A stretch of 61,382 nt of DNA from an uncultured Acetatifactor sp. (GCA_947595925.1 CANQEV010000012.1:1-61382), one strand, 5' to 3'; positions 10,138 through 18,066 are shown, counted from the stretch's first letter. Notes: generated from the sequence alone by a model not told the origin. Program-made: numbers and translations.

Positions 10138-11750
10138 GTTTTATCCTCCGTTTTTTCAAAGACCACCTGCAAAACATGTTTTGTCCCTTTGTCCGGCCGA
10201 TAAGCCTCGCTGGTCCGGTACCCGGGCATCCACAACACATGGTCCCCCTCCGCAAGGAGCGGCAGACTGTCCCTCTGCTCCCTGGGGATCTTTTCCGTAA
10301 TCATATAGTCCATTACTTTCTTGCGGATCAGCTCTCCCCCGCCGTCCCGGATCATAAAATAATCCCCTGTCCGGCGCGTCCGGATGGAAAGCGTACTTAT
10401 AATTTTATCACAATCAAACCATTTCGTACACTGATTTTTCGGCATTTCATCAAATTTATTATTATTTAAGATTTGAAAAGTGAACCGCGCTCCCCGAAAG
10501 ATCTTTTCCGTCCGCCAGTCTTCCGCCAGATCCCCGGGCAAAGAAATCTCTATCTCGACATCGCCTGGATCCGGCTTTTCCCCCTCGTCCAGAGGCTCCC
10601 GCTCTAAAATAATCCTGTCATACGACCTTTCGGCCCGGATACCGCAGGGGAGCGATACGCTTTTCCCGGTCCCGCTTAAGAACAGTCCCCGCAGCAGTTC
10701 CACATGCACGGCGCCGATATCTTTGTGGAGGGGGCTTACCTCCAAAAGCAGTTCCAACAGCACCCTCTTCTGCAGCAGAGGCGGAAGCTCCAGAAACTTG
10801 TTCACCAGGATCTCCCTGCCTTCCGCGCCCTCCCTGTTCCGCACGCAGCTCTCTCTGTTCCGCACGATGCTCTCTCCGTTTCGCACGCAACTCTCTTCGC
10901 TCTGCACGAAGCTCTCCCCGCTCCGCACGCAGCTTTCCCTGTTTCGCACGCAGCTCTCCCGGGCCAGGGCGGTCTGCGCCGTCAAATATTCCTCAATTTC
11001 CGAGAGACGGTCCGCCGCTTCGCTGATGTGCCGCACCGCGCCCCGGCAGATTTCCTGCTCCGCCCAGGGCAGGACATGATGGCGGATACGGTTTCTGGCG
11101 TGTCCATCCTCCTGATTTGTGGAGTCCGTGCGGTAAGAGATCCCCCTCTCCTCCAGATATTCCTCGATCTCCCGCCGTTCCAGGCAGAGCAGGGGCCGGA
11201 TCACGGTCAGCTTTCCCCCGCCGTGCTCCCGCACCGGCTGAATACTTCCCAGTCCCCTGCTGCCGGTGCCCCGGAACAGATGAAACAGGAGGGTTTCCGC
11301 CCGGTCCCCCATATGGTGTGCCAACGCCAGCTTTATCCCCGGGCCTTCCCCGGCACCTTCCATGTCCAGTCCCCTTCCGCCCCATTCCCCGGCATACTTT
11401 TCAAAGGCTTCATAGCGCGCCCTCCGCCCGGCCTCTTCCTCTGAAATTCCTTCCGCCCGGGCCAGTCCGGGGACATCCGCATTTACTGGAAAAAAAGGCA
11501 GTTCCAGCCGCCCGCAGAGCTCCTTTACATAAGCGGCGTCCTCTCCGGCATCCGGCCTTATGCCGTGATTTACATGGACCACCGCCAGGTCAAAGGGAAT
11601 CTTCTCCCGGTAACGGGCTAACAAAAATAAGAGGCAGACGGAGTCTGCCCCACCTGAGACGCCGGCCAGCACCCGGTCGCCGGACTGCAGCATCCGGTGC
11701 TGCTCTATATACCCATAGACTTTTTCTTCCAAAAGATCATTTCTCTTCAT
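10122..11750 (-). CDS. tilS: tRNA(Ile)-lysidine synthetase TilS with internal heptad repeats
   Basis: TilS modifies C34 of tRNA-Ile(CAU) to lysidine using ATP and lysine. The N-type ATP-pyrophosphatase loop GVSGGADS (30-37) and conserved HVNHGIR and AHHMGDRAET motifs are present, followed by TilS substrate-binding and C-terminal domains. It is long for the family (542 residues), partly because residues about 266-307 consist of six tandem 7-residue units of the type ESCVRNR, between the catalytic and substrate-binding domains. The frame is kept through the array. The gene lies between spoIIE and hpt as in Bacillus. Confidence 0.93.
   Translation of the reverse strand: MKRNDLLEEKVYGYIEQHRMLQSGDRVLAGVSGGADSVCLLFLLARYREKIPFDLAVVHVNHGIRPDAGEDAAYVKELCGRLELPFFPVNADVPGLARAEGISEEEAGRRARYEAFEKYAGEWGGRGLDMEGAGEGPGIKLALAHHMGDRAETLLFHLFRGTGSRGLGSIQPVREHGGGKLTVIRPLLCLERREIEEYLEERGISYRTDSTNQEDGHARNRIRHHVLPWAEQEICRGAVRHISEAADRLSEIEEYLTAQTALARESCVRNRESCVRSGESFVQSEESCVRNGESIVRNRESCVRNREGAEGREILVNKFLELPPLLQKRVLLELLLEVSPLHKDIGAVHVELLRGLFLSGTGKSVSLPCGIRAERSYDRIILEREPLDEGEKPDPGDVEIEISLPGDLAEDWRTEKIFRGARFTFQILNNNKFDEMPKNQCTKWFDCDKIISTLSIRTRRTGDYFMIRDGGGELIRKKVMDYMITEKIPREQRDSLPLLAEGDHVLWMPGYRTSEAYRPDKGTKHVLQVVFEKTEDKTWENG
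10831..10956. repeat. six 21-bp tandem repeats inside tilS
   Basis: Six contiguous 21-bp units with consensus TCCCTGTTCCGCACGCAGCTC on the plus strand. Units diverge at a few positions each. They encode the heptads ESCVRNR, ESIVRNR, ESCVRNG, ESFVQSE, ESCVRSG and ESCVRNR in TilS, without a frameshift. Confidence 0.9.
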
Positions 11751-11821
11751 GTTAATAACTGTATCTCATAAATTCCTAAAAAGCAAGGTTTTTTATCCCA
11801 TTTACAATCAGTTAGCCGCAG

Positions 11822-12012
11822 GGCCTTTTTCTGGTCAAGGATAACACATAAACGGTCTGGACGGCATACCTTGTGGGTTGTCCGCAGGGACTTTTTCCGG
11901 TCAAGGATAACCGCAAAGCGGCGGAAAACGCAGCAGGATTCCGGACACGGCATGGGCTCCAGGCGCGGCATAAGCTCCGGGTGCGGCATGGGCTCCGGGC
12001 ACGGCATGGGCC
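11822..12012. repeat. short tandem repeats between spoIIE and tilS
   Basis: The gap between spoIIE and tilS holds 3.7 copies of an 18-bp unit (11946-12012, type CACGGCATGGGCTCCAGG) and a second direct repeat of about 28 bp containing GGTCAAGGATAAC (about 11822-11848 and 11886-11912). A minus-strand frame of 86 codons (11747-12007) runs through both with in-frame repeats (PCPEPM; VILD-KK-LR). Its composition looks like simple-sequence expansion rather than a gene, so I do not call it as coding. Confidence 0.75.
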
Positions 12013-12019
12013 GCCGCCC

Positions 12020-13207
12020 TCAGGGATTTTTCCAGAGAGTCGCCGCCAGGATCGTCATATCGTCCCGGATATTTCCCTCGCTGCTGAAGATGGCAAGCTG
12101 CATCAATTTCTCCGCCAGCTCCCGGGGATTCTCGTCCTCCAGCTCCGCCAGGCAGTTCCTCACCGCCTCCTCATAGCCCTTCTCCCGAAACGCCTCCAGC
12201 ACGCCGTCCGTCATTAAAATGATGCTGTCGCCTTCCCTCAACTGCAGGTACTGCATACTGGGCTCCAGGCTGGGAAAAATCCCCAGGGGCAGCCTGCCGC
12301 CGCCGATCTGCTCTACCTCTTTTCCCCTCTTCCGAAAGGAGACCGCTCCCCCCGCCTTGCAAAAGTCACAACATCCTTTATGTAGGTCAACAAAGCACAT
12401 ATCCAGGGTGGGATGTCCCATCTCCTCCGCTTTTGTCACCGCCGTCGCGTTGATCAGCCTCATCGCCGCCTCCGGGCTGTAGCCGCTCTCCAAAAACTTC
12501 TCCGCGAGATCCAGCGTCCAGCTGCTGCCCTGGCTGGCCTTCTCCCCGGAACCCGTGCCATCCGAAAGAAGAAGCGTAAGCTTCCCCCGCTCCGACTCCA
12601 GAATGGAATAATTGTCCCCTGAAATCTCTTCCCGGCCTTTGATCACCCGGGCGTAACCTGTGAACGCCATGTATTCCGGCTGTTCCACAAAGAGATACGT
12701 ACGGCTCCGGTTCCGCACGCTTCCCTCGCTGGAAAGAGACAGACAATACTTTTTCCCAAGCACGTCCCGCAGGATCTCCTCCGCCTTCTCACAGGGAACC
12801 TCCTCCCGGCCCTGGGCCTGAAGCCGCAGGCTGATCTGACTCCCCGCATCCTTACAGGGAACCAGGCAGGCGCCTTCCAGCAGCATCCCTTTCTCCCGGA
12901 AGCAATGGGACAATTTCCGCCACACCTTGTCCTCTAAAGGTTCCAGCCTGGAAATTTCCCCCGCTGTCTGCTCCATGATATCCGCCAGTTCGTTCAGGTG
13001 CCCCGCGATCACGCTGCAGTTCTCCCGAAGACGCTCTTCCTCAAAAAAAGCCCGCCTGTCAGGTGCCTCTTTCGGTTCCTCCATCTCAAAGCTCTTTGCC
13101 AGCTCCCGAAAGCTGTCCGCATAGCCCGTCAGCCGGATACCGCAGACGTCCGGCAGGCGATACTGCCTGACCCCCTGTTTTTTTCTCTCGTCCATAAACT
13201 GCATCAT
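12020..13207 (-). CDS. spoIIE: SpoIIE-type PP2C phosphatase lacking the membrane domain
   Basis: A serine phosphatase of the SpoIIE/PPM family that in Bacillus dephosphorylates SpoIIAA and activates sigma-F in the forespore. The C-terminal half (from about residue 190) is a PP2C domain with SGDNYSILE, LLLSDGTGSG and MTDGV metal-binding motifs and a final RDDMTILA. The preceding region of about 190 residues resembles the SpoIIE regulatory linker. No hydrophobic segments are visible, whereas Bacillus SpoIIE has ten transmembrane helices and about 827 residues. I prefer the ATG at 13207 (AAGGGGG upstream) over one at 13231. Synteny divIC-spoIIE-tilS-hpt-ftsH supports the name. Confidence 0.85.
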   Translation of the reverse strand: MMQFMDERKKQGVRQYRLPDVCGIRLTGYADSFRELAKSFEMEEPKEAPDRRAFFEEERLRENCSVIAGHLNELADIMEQTAGEISRLEPLEDKVWRKLSHCFREKGMLLEGACLVPCKDAGSQISLRLQAQGREEVPCEKAEEILRDVLGKKYCLSLSSEGSVRNRSRTYLFVEQPEYMAFTGYARVIKGREEISGDNYSILESERGKLTLLLSDGTGSGEKASQGSSWTLDLAEKFLESGYSPEAAMRLINATAVTKAEEMGHPTLDMCFVDLHKGCCDFCKAGGAVSFRKRGKEVEQIGGGRLPLGIFPSLEPSMQYLQLREGDSIILMTDGVLEAFREKGYEEAVRNCLAELEDENPRELAEKLMQLAIFSSEGNIRDDMTILAATLWKNP

Positions 13208-13255
13208 TTCCGATTGCCCCCTTCCCGTCATTCCCGCCTACGCAGGATGGTTTTG

Positions 13256-13288
13256 ATTATAGGGACAGCGGGCTGTTCTTTTTGTCAA
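13256..13288 (-). promoter_or_regulatory. spoIIE promoter with 21-bp spacer and Spo0A-box-like sites
   Basis: On the minus strand, TTGACA (13283-13288) and TATAAT (13256-13261) are separated by exactly 21 bp. This non-standard spacing is known for Spo0A-activated sigma-A promoters such as Bacillus spoIIE. TGTCAAA overlapping the -35, and TGTCGCA about 30 bp further upstream (near 13314-13322), each match 6 of 7 positions of the 0A box TGTCGAA. Confidence 0.75.
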
Positions 13289-13320
13289 ATTCGGTTGCGT
13301 TTGCCTTAATAATTTGCGAC

Positions 13321-13350
13321 AAAAAAAGCAGGAGCCCTTTCACTCCTGCT
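13321..13350 (-). terminator. terminator overlapping the divIC 3' end
   Basis: An 8-bp stem AGCAGGAG/CTCCTGCT with an 8-nt loop is followed on the minus strand by seven T. The stem includes the last codons and stop of divIC, and it separates the yabPQ-divIC transcript from spoIIE. Confidence 0.9.
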
Positions 13351-13702
13351 TAAAAAGAATCTCACTTTCATATACAAGGCCCAGTATGTTCTGGGCTGTT
13401 TCTTCAACAAAGCCCTTTGTCTGCGTGTATTTCCGATATTCCTCGATCTCCTTCGCCCGGTCTTCCTCCTTGGCGATCTGAGCCTGAAGTTCCTCAATGC
13501 GGACGTTATAATCGTTGATCTTCTGTTTCATGCTCATGGCGTTTATCGTAATCGCCAGCATGACCACGAGAATACACATGATAATCGTTACCATGCTGAA
13601 CACGTTCTGAGGACGCTTACGGTAAATTTTCCCCCTCTTTTGGGATCTTCCTCCGCCTTCCGCCCACACGGGTCTTTTTCTGCTTTTTCTCTTCCCTGTC
13701 AT
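13340..13702 (-). CDS. divIC: septum formation initiator DivIC/FtsB family
   Basis: A 120-residue bitopic division protein. A basic cytoplasmic N-terminus (1-35) is followed by a transmembrane helix (about 36-55), then a coiled coil (about 56-95) and a short extracytoplasmic tail. It is the family expected here between yabQ and spoIIE, where it binds FtsL and DivIB at the septum. The start ATG has GAGAGG 8 nt upstream and lies inside the end of yabQ (86-bp overlap); the overlap covers its basic N-terminus and the Arg/Lys-rich YabQ tail. Confidence 0.88.
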   Translation of the reverse strand: MTGKRKSRKRPVWAEGGGRSQKRGKIYRKRPQNVFSMVTIIMCILVVMLAITINAMSMKQKINDYNVRIEELQAQIAKEEDRAKEIEEYRKYTQTKGFVEETAQNILGLVYESEILFKQE

Positions 13703-14192
13703 CGCCAGCGCCTCTCTTTCTGTTCCGATGCCTTCGTAACTTCATTCTAATCTTTCCGAACAGGGCAGTCAACTTGTTTTTCAAAAAAAGTTTCCCTTTA
13801 CGAAGGAAACCCCTGATCAAATTTCGAAGGCTTCCCAGTATTTTATGCAGCAGCCTCCGCAAAGCTGAGAAAAGTTTTCGGACCGCCCTAACGATCGGTT
13901 CCAGGATCTTCAGGGAAAATTTTATCAGCCAGGGACTGATCAGTTTCAGATAGGCCCCCATTCCCAGCATGGCGCCCAATATGGCAAACCAGCGCAGGTT
14001 TCCGTTCCCCTCGCGGTGCATGAGAAGGAAGACCTCCACGGCGCAATAAGCCCAAAAGAGCAGATCCTCCACCGAGACCCAGAAAATCCCGTGTGGAAAG
14101 AGCCTGCGGTAAATTCTCAGGATGTCATATAGAAAAGAGATGTAAACGCCCATCTGCAAGGCGTGAAACAGAAATAGATTTTCCTGCTGCAT
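13617..14192 (-). CDS. yabQ: spore cortex biosynthesis protein YabQ
   Basis: A 191-residue membrane protein with three to four hydrophobic segments in residues about 5-100 and a long, highly basic C-terminal tail. The N-terminal sequence and position after yabP fit YabQ, needed for cortex formation in Bacillus and made in the mother cell. The gene starts 12 bp after yabP. Its last 86 bp overlap divIC. Confidence 0.85.
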   Translation of the reverse strand: MQQENLFLFHALQMGVYISFLYDILRIYRRLFPHGIFWVSVEDLLFWAYCAVEVFLLMHREGNGNLRWFAILGAMLGMGAYLKLISPWLIKFSLKILEPIVRAVRKLFSALRRLLHKILGSLRNLIRGFLRKGKLFLKNKLTALFGKIRMKLRRHRNRKRGAGDDREEKKQKKTRVGGRRRKIPKEGENLP

Positions 14193-14204
14193 CCGCCGTC
14201 CGGC

Positions 14205-14495
14205 CTATCGGAACAGCCTGCTGATCAGGGACTGGGCTTTCTGACCGCCGCTCTCCGACATATCGGAATAGGTAAAGCTGTCCAGTCTGCCGTCGATGTC
14301 CACCTCTCCCTTGTCCAAAGTCAGCCGGCTGACATGCAGATCATCCCCCCGGATCATCAACATTCCCTGCTCCGTCTCCAGCAGAATCTCATGAATGTCA
14401 AAGGACAGGACGTCATTTACACCGCTCAGATTGCAGGTCCGGCGGTTCACCATGGACAGCTTATGGATACGCGCAGGGGAATTCAACTCTTCCAT
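14205..14495 (-). CDS. yabP: sporulation protein YabP
   Basis: A 96-residue protein of the YabP/YqfC family, with characteristic features ARIHKLSMVNRRTCNLSGV and VLSFDIHEILLET near the N-terminus. It is thought to act in the mother-cell stage of sporulation. The start has AAGGAGG upstream. It is first in the yabP-yabQ-divIC transcript behind a sigma-E-like promoter. Confidence 0.9.
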   Translation of the reverse strand: MEELNSPARIHKLSMVNRRTCNLSGVNDVLSFDIHEILLETEQGMLMIRGDDLHVSRLTLDKGEVDIDGRLDSFTYSDMSESGGQKAQSLISRLFR

Positions 14496-14524
14496 CGGCT
14501 CTACCTCCTTTTTCTCTCTGATTA

Positions 14525-14553
14525 TATATATGTGAAAAGGAGGGTTGTATGAC
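14525..14553 (-). promoter_or_regulatory. sigma-E-like promoter of yabPQ
   Basis: On the minus strand GTCATAC is followed after 14 bp by CATATATA. The elements and spacing resemble the mother-cell sigma-E consensus (KMATATT, 13-15 bp, CATACANT). The -10 region lies about 30 bp upstream of the yabP start codon. The assignment fits the known mother-cell expression of yabP in Bacillus. Confidence 0.55.
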
Positions 14554-14571
14554 TATTTTCCGTGCCGGCGG

Positions 14572-14811
14572 CTAGATATACCGGAAAAGCTCTTTCGCCT
14601 CCTCCTTGCGCACCGTTTCCTGCACGTCCAGGACCTCCACCTTAACCTCCTTGTTTCCAAAGCCGATGGTGATGATATCTCCCTCCTTGACATTTGCCGA
14701 AGCTTTCGCGGGTTTATCGTTGATCAGAACCCTGCCCGCGTCGCAGGCTTCATTGGCGACAGTGCGGCGCTTGATCAGCCTGGACACCTTCAAATATTTA
14801 TCAAGCCTCAT
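14572..14811 (-). CDS. rqcP: S4-domain RNA-binding protein RqcP (YabO)
   Basis: A 79-residue protein consisting almost entirely of one S4 RNA-binding domain (MRLDKYLKVSRLIKRRTVA). The Bacillus orthologue YabO/RqcP works with RqcH in ribosome quality control, stabilising P-site tRNA during poly-alanine tailing. The start is the ATG at 14811, with AGGAGG 8 nt upstream; in-frame codons further upstream run through the hup terminator and are not used. Confidence 0.9.
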   Translation of the reverse strand: MRLDKYLKVSRLIKRRTVANEACDAGRVLINDKPAKASANVKEGDIITIGFGNKEVKVEVLDVQETVRKEEAKELFRYI

Positions 14812-14826
14812 AATCTTTTTCCTCCT

Positions 14827-14866
14827 GAAACAAAAGAAGCGGAGAACCCTGAGATTCTCCGCTTTC
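14827..14866 (-). terminator. terminator of hup
   Basis: A perfect 10-bp stem AAGCGGAGAA/TTCTCCGCTT with an 8-nt loop, followed on the minus strand by CTTTTGTTTC. It sits between hup and rqcP, so rqcP expression probably relies on read-through or its own promoter. Confidence 0.8.
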
Positions 14867-14889
14867 TCACATGCATACCTATCCGTCAA

Positions 14890-15165
14890 TTAAGCGTTAA
14901 TGGTATCCTTCAGAGCCTTGCCTGCCTTGAACTTAGGAGCCTTGGAAGCAGGGATCTTGATGGACTTCTTGGTAGCAGGATTTCTGCCGATCCTTGCTGC
15001 TCTCTCGGAAACTTCAAAAGTACCGAAGCCAACCAGCTGAACCTTCTCACCTTTCTTCATCTCGTCGGTAACAACATCGGTGAAAGCCTTCAAAGCCTTC
15101 TCTGCATCCTTCTTGGAAATTTCTGCCTTCTCTGCGATTGCTGCGACTAATTCCGTTTTGTTCAT
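14890..15165 (-). CDS. hup: HU-family DNA-binding protein
   Basis: A 91-residue histone-like HU protein. It has the N-terminal MNKTELVAAIAEKA helix, the GFGTFEVSERAARIGRNPAT beta-arm signature and a typical length. It compacts and bends DNA non-specifically. The start has AGGAGG 8 nt upstream, and the gene has its own promoter and terminator. Confidence 0.97.
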   Translation of the reverse strand: MNKTELVAAIAEKAEISKKDAEKALKAFTDVVTDEMKKGEKVQLVGFGTFEVSERAARIGRNPATKKSIKIPASKAPKFKAGKALKDTINA

Positions 15166-15244
15166 CTTAGAACTCCTCCTATAACGTTTTTCAATGAAAA
15201 TTGTATGAATACCGGTTCACCGGTAACTTCGCATCTATTTTATA

Positions 15245-15273
15245 TTTATATCTGTTTTAGAACAGTTTGTCAA
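15245..15273 (-). promoter_or_regulatory. strong sigma-A promoter of hup
   Basis: On the minus strand TTGACA is followed by a 17-bp spacer and TATAAA, about 80 bp upstream of the hup start. The leader contains the inverted element ACCGGTGAACCGGT. Confidence 0.85.
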
Positions 15274-15306
15274 GGTATTTTGCCTATTTTTAAGGACTTG
15301 CGACAA

Positions 15307-16770
15307 TTAATTCGTCAATATGCCCAACATATCCGATACAAGACTGTTAATATTATCCATATCCGAAGTGCCAACAGCAGTATTTTCCAGGTCGGCGAAG
15401 GAAAAGGAAATGTCCTTTTCCGCGCTGTCGATCTGCAGGGTGTAACTCTTCGGGATACAACCCGACTTGCGGAGGATCACCACATGGGCTCCCGCTTCCT
15501 TTCGGAAATAACAGGGAACGATCCCCACGTAATTTCCATCCAGATATACCTCGGCCCCCTCCGGCGCGTCGATATATACTTTATAGTAATCGGTGACGGT
15601 ATCCGGTTCCACGCTTTCCTCCGTACTTTCCTCCGTTTCTTCTACGGGATCCAGGACGATATCCAATCCGGCAGAAGGTTCCCCGACACGGACATACTGA
15701 GTCAACGTCTGGTAACCGTCCGCCCTGGCAATCAGCTGGTGAATCCCATACGTAAGGCTTATCGGCGCCGAAACATCCGTCTTCTCGCCGTCCACGTACA
15801 ATTTTGCGGAGGACGGCGTCAGAGAGAACAGGATCGTTCCCATCTCCGGCTCCGCCACTTCAAGATCGCTGATATCTACCACGGTCTCCTCATTCCTGCG
15901 GATCTCCGCGGTCTTTTCCCCTTCGTTCCCGTCCTTGCTGATCAGCACGGAATAAGTTCCCTCCGGCACCGGCAGCAGCATATCCTCTGTGATGCGCTGA
16001 ATCAAACTCTGCCCGATCTCAATCCATCCGCCAATAAACTTCTCGTCGCCGGAAAGCCTCAGATACCCGTGTCCCCTTTGAATCCTCACCGTGAGGACTT
16101 CGCTGTCGATGCCTTGAAAACTCAAAGTATCCGCGGGATTCAATTCCGAAACATCAATACTCCTGCCGTCGGAAAAAAATTTCGTATTGTTCGTGACCTT
16201 CAGCTTTTGGGCTTCCTGTCCCACCGTGACTTCGCCGCGCTGCCGGTCAAATTCAAAATAAACAACCTGATCCAGGGTCCATGTATCCGAATGGATCTGA
16301 AGCGTGGTCAGATGCTTTTTAGACTTTAAAAAAGTAACGTCCACTATATCGCCCGGATTCAGCTGATCCAGCGAGAGGCTTTCCCCGTATTTATCCTTGA
16401 ACTGCGTAGTCCCGTCATAGGAAAGCGTATAGGTTTTTCCTACCGTCAGGTTCCAAAAAGTGACGGAGCTGTCGTTTTTGTTCTTCTGCATCAATATGGC
16501 GGTATCCGCCGAGTCATAGCTGTCCACATTGGTAGCCGTAAAGCCCGTGCCTTTATCCTCCGTATCTTCCGTCCCCGTCTCCGGCTTCCCCGGCTGCGGC
16601 CTCCCGGGATTCCCACAGGCGGCCAGCATCATAAATGACAATACCATCATAAAAACAAGCAGAGCAGACATGCCCCTGTGACGGGAGCACGCCTGTCTCC
16701 GAAAACTTTCTTTTTCAAACCGCCTTTTCATCCTTCTCTTCTCTGCCGGTCTTTTTTCTTCCGATCTCAT
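15307..16770 (-). CDS. PEGA-domain lipoprotein
   Basis: A 487-residue predicted surface lipoprotein. A hydrophobic segment (about 33-50) ends in the lipobox LAAC, with Cys at about 51. An acidic linker follows, then a beta-rich middle region and two PEGA-like modules near residues 310-370 (VDGEKTDVSAPISLTYG) and 395-460 (APEGAEVYLDGNYVGIVP). PEGA domains resemble S-layer and surface-protein modules, and the function is unknown. The n-region before the signal is unusually long (33 residues), so the true start may be a later ATG at 16731 or 16671. No clear operon partner. Confidence 0.75.
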   Translation of the reverse strand: MRSEEKRPAEKRRMKRRFEKESFRRQACSRHRGMSALLVFMMVLSFMMLAACGNPGRPQPGKPETGTEDTEDKGTGFTATNVDSYDSADTAILMQKNKNDSSVTFWNLTVGKTYTLSYDGTTQFKDKYGESLSLDQLNPGDIVDVTFLKSKKHLTTLQIHSDTWTLDQVVYFEFDRQRGEVTVGQEAQKLKVTNNTKFFSDGRSIDVSELNPADTLSFQGIDSEVLTVRIQRGHGYLRLSGDEKFIGGWIEIGQSLIQRITEDMLLPVPEGTYSVLISKDGNEGEKTAEIRRNEETVVDISDLEVAEPEMGTILFSLTPSSAKLYVDGEKTDVSAPISLTYGIHQLIARADGYQTLTQYVRVGEPSAGLDIVLDPVEETEESTEESVEPDTVTDYYKVYIDAPEGAEVYLDGNYVGIVPCYFRKEAGAHVVILRKSGCIPKSYTLQIDSAEKDISFSFADLENTAVGTSDMDNINSLVSDMLGILTN

Positions 16771-16994
16771 CTCTCTCAGATCTTTCCTTCCATTCCGCTT
16801 TTGTCTCTCCGCCTGTCGGAGTAACCCTGCCGATTTTCCCGGCGCGGTTTTTGTTTCCCGGATTCATCTGGCGGATTTTCCTGCTGCCAACCTTCTTTCC
16901 AGTTCCCCTCACGGCTTTTCCGCTGCGAACCTTTTCTTTCCGGATTCATCTGGCAGCTTTTCCTAGTGCAGATTTTTTCGGATCCGAATTTCCC

Positions 16995-17960
16995 CTACAG
17001 CTGAAACGCCTGCTCCAAAAACTCTTTCTTTTCCTTTTCCTGGGACAGGAGCTTTTCCAGCTTCTCCTGGTTCCGCCCGGGGATCCAGGCCTTTCCGGAG
17101 TTATAATAAAAGTTTGCAATTTTCCAGAATTTATCCGGATAGGCCAGACGATAATACAGGTCGATCCGGCTGATGGCGGACAGGGGCCGGATCTTCTCAT
17201 ACGCTTTGAGAAGGTCCTGGCCCAGCTCCTTGGACCATCCGCTCTTTTCCAGGAGTTTTCGCAGGATCAGGTGCAGGTCCCGCACCGGATCGTCCGCCGT
17301 ACACTTCTCAAAGTTGATCAGGTACCAGCCTTTGTCGTCCAGGAGCAGGTTGTGATACTGATAATCCCCGTGGCAGAAAGCGCCCTCTTCCCGGGGCACG
17401 TTGCCATATGCCTGCCAATCCTCCAGAACTTCCTGGGCCTGCTCATAAAAATGGTCAAAACACCCCAGAAGCGCAATCTCAAACCAGGTCTTCTGGCTTC
17501 TCCCCTGCAGAAACTTGCGGATCCTCTTTAACTCCCGGTTTTTCTTTTCATATTCTTCCCCGATGGAGATGGTTTTCGGCGTCTCTGCCGGAAGGCCGTC
17601 CTGGGTGCAGAGGTGAAGCCTTGCCAGGATCTTTACGGCCTCCAGACATTCCCCTTTCTCCCGGATATTGCACTCCCTGCCGTCCCGGTAAGTCTTCAGA
17701 ATATATTTTACACCGTCGTTATCCTTGACGAAAAGCTCCCCTTCCTTATTGGGAATCAGGCTCTCCGCCTGGGCGAAACCTCTCTCCGCTATGGTTTTCA
17801 GGAGCTGATCCTGAATCTGAAGCCTCTCGGGATTGCCCCCGTACTCCTTGAAGATCAACAGTCCCCTGTCCGTCTCGCACAGGATCGCACCCCTTCCCTT
17901 GCGGGTGCGCGCAACCTCTATCTCATATTGATCCAAAAGGCTTACTGCCCTGTCGTTCAT
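16995..17960 (-). CDS. CotS-family spore-coat kinase-like protein
   Basis: A 321-residue protein of the CotS/APH-like kinase fold. The nucleotide-site Lys region (LLIFKEYGG), the loop FCHGDYQYHN (HGDxxxxN) and LINFEKCTADDPVRDL are visible. The last motif has Asn where APH-type kinases carry the Mg-binding Asp (IDFE/IDFD), so activity may be weak or lost. Family members are spore coat or sporulation proteins. The start is the ATG at 17960 with GGAGGGG 7 nt upstream; the frame upstream of it lacks a signal. The 224 bp between it and the PEGA gene hold only imperfect repeats of a GGATTCATCTGGC element. Confidence 0.8.
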   Translation of the reverse strand: MNDRAVSLLDQYEIEVARTRKGRGAILCETDRGLLIFKEYGGNPERLQIQDQLLKTIAERGFAQAESLIPNKEGELFVKDNDGVKYILKTYRDGRECNIREKGECLEAVKILARLHLCTQDGLPAETPKTISIGEEYEKKNRELKRIRKFLQGRSQKTWFEIALLGCFDHFYEQAQEVLEDWQAYGNVPREEGAFCHGDYQYHNLLLDDKGWYLINFEKCTADDPVRDLHLILRKLLEKSGWSKELGQDLLKAYEKIRPLSAISRIDLYYRLAYPDKFWKIANFYYNSGKAWIPGRNQEKLEKLLSQEKEKKEFLEQAFQL

Positions 17961-18066
17961 AACCGCCCCTCCGTTTTCGATTCCTTTTTTCTGTCGTCCA
18001 TCCGGCCGGGCCTTTGTCCGGCGAATAGTCACAACTATAATTATGAATCGTAAGAGGGTTTTATGA

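Noticed and set aside
11747..12007. 86-codon minus-strand frame between spoIIE and tilS
   Set aside because: It runs entirely through simple repeats, its in-frame repeats follow the DNA repeats, and it has no recognisable domain; listed as repeat only.
16715..16912. 65-codon minus-strand frame upstream of the PEGA lipoprotein
   Set aside because: It is Lys/Arg/Glu-rich low-complexity sequence overlapping the lipoprotein start and imperfect DNA repeats; no ribosome site or homology seen.
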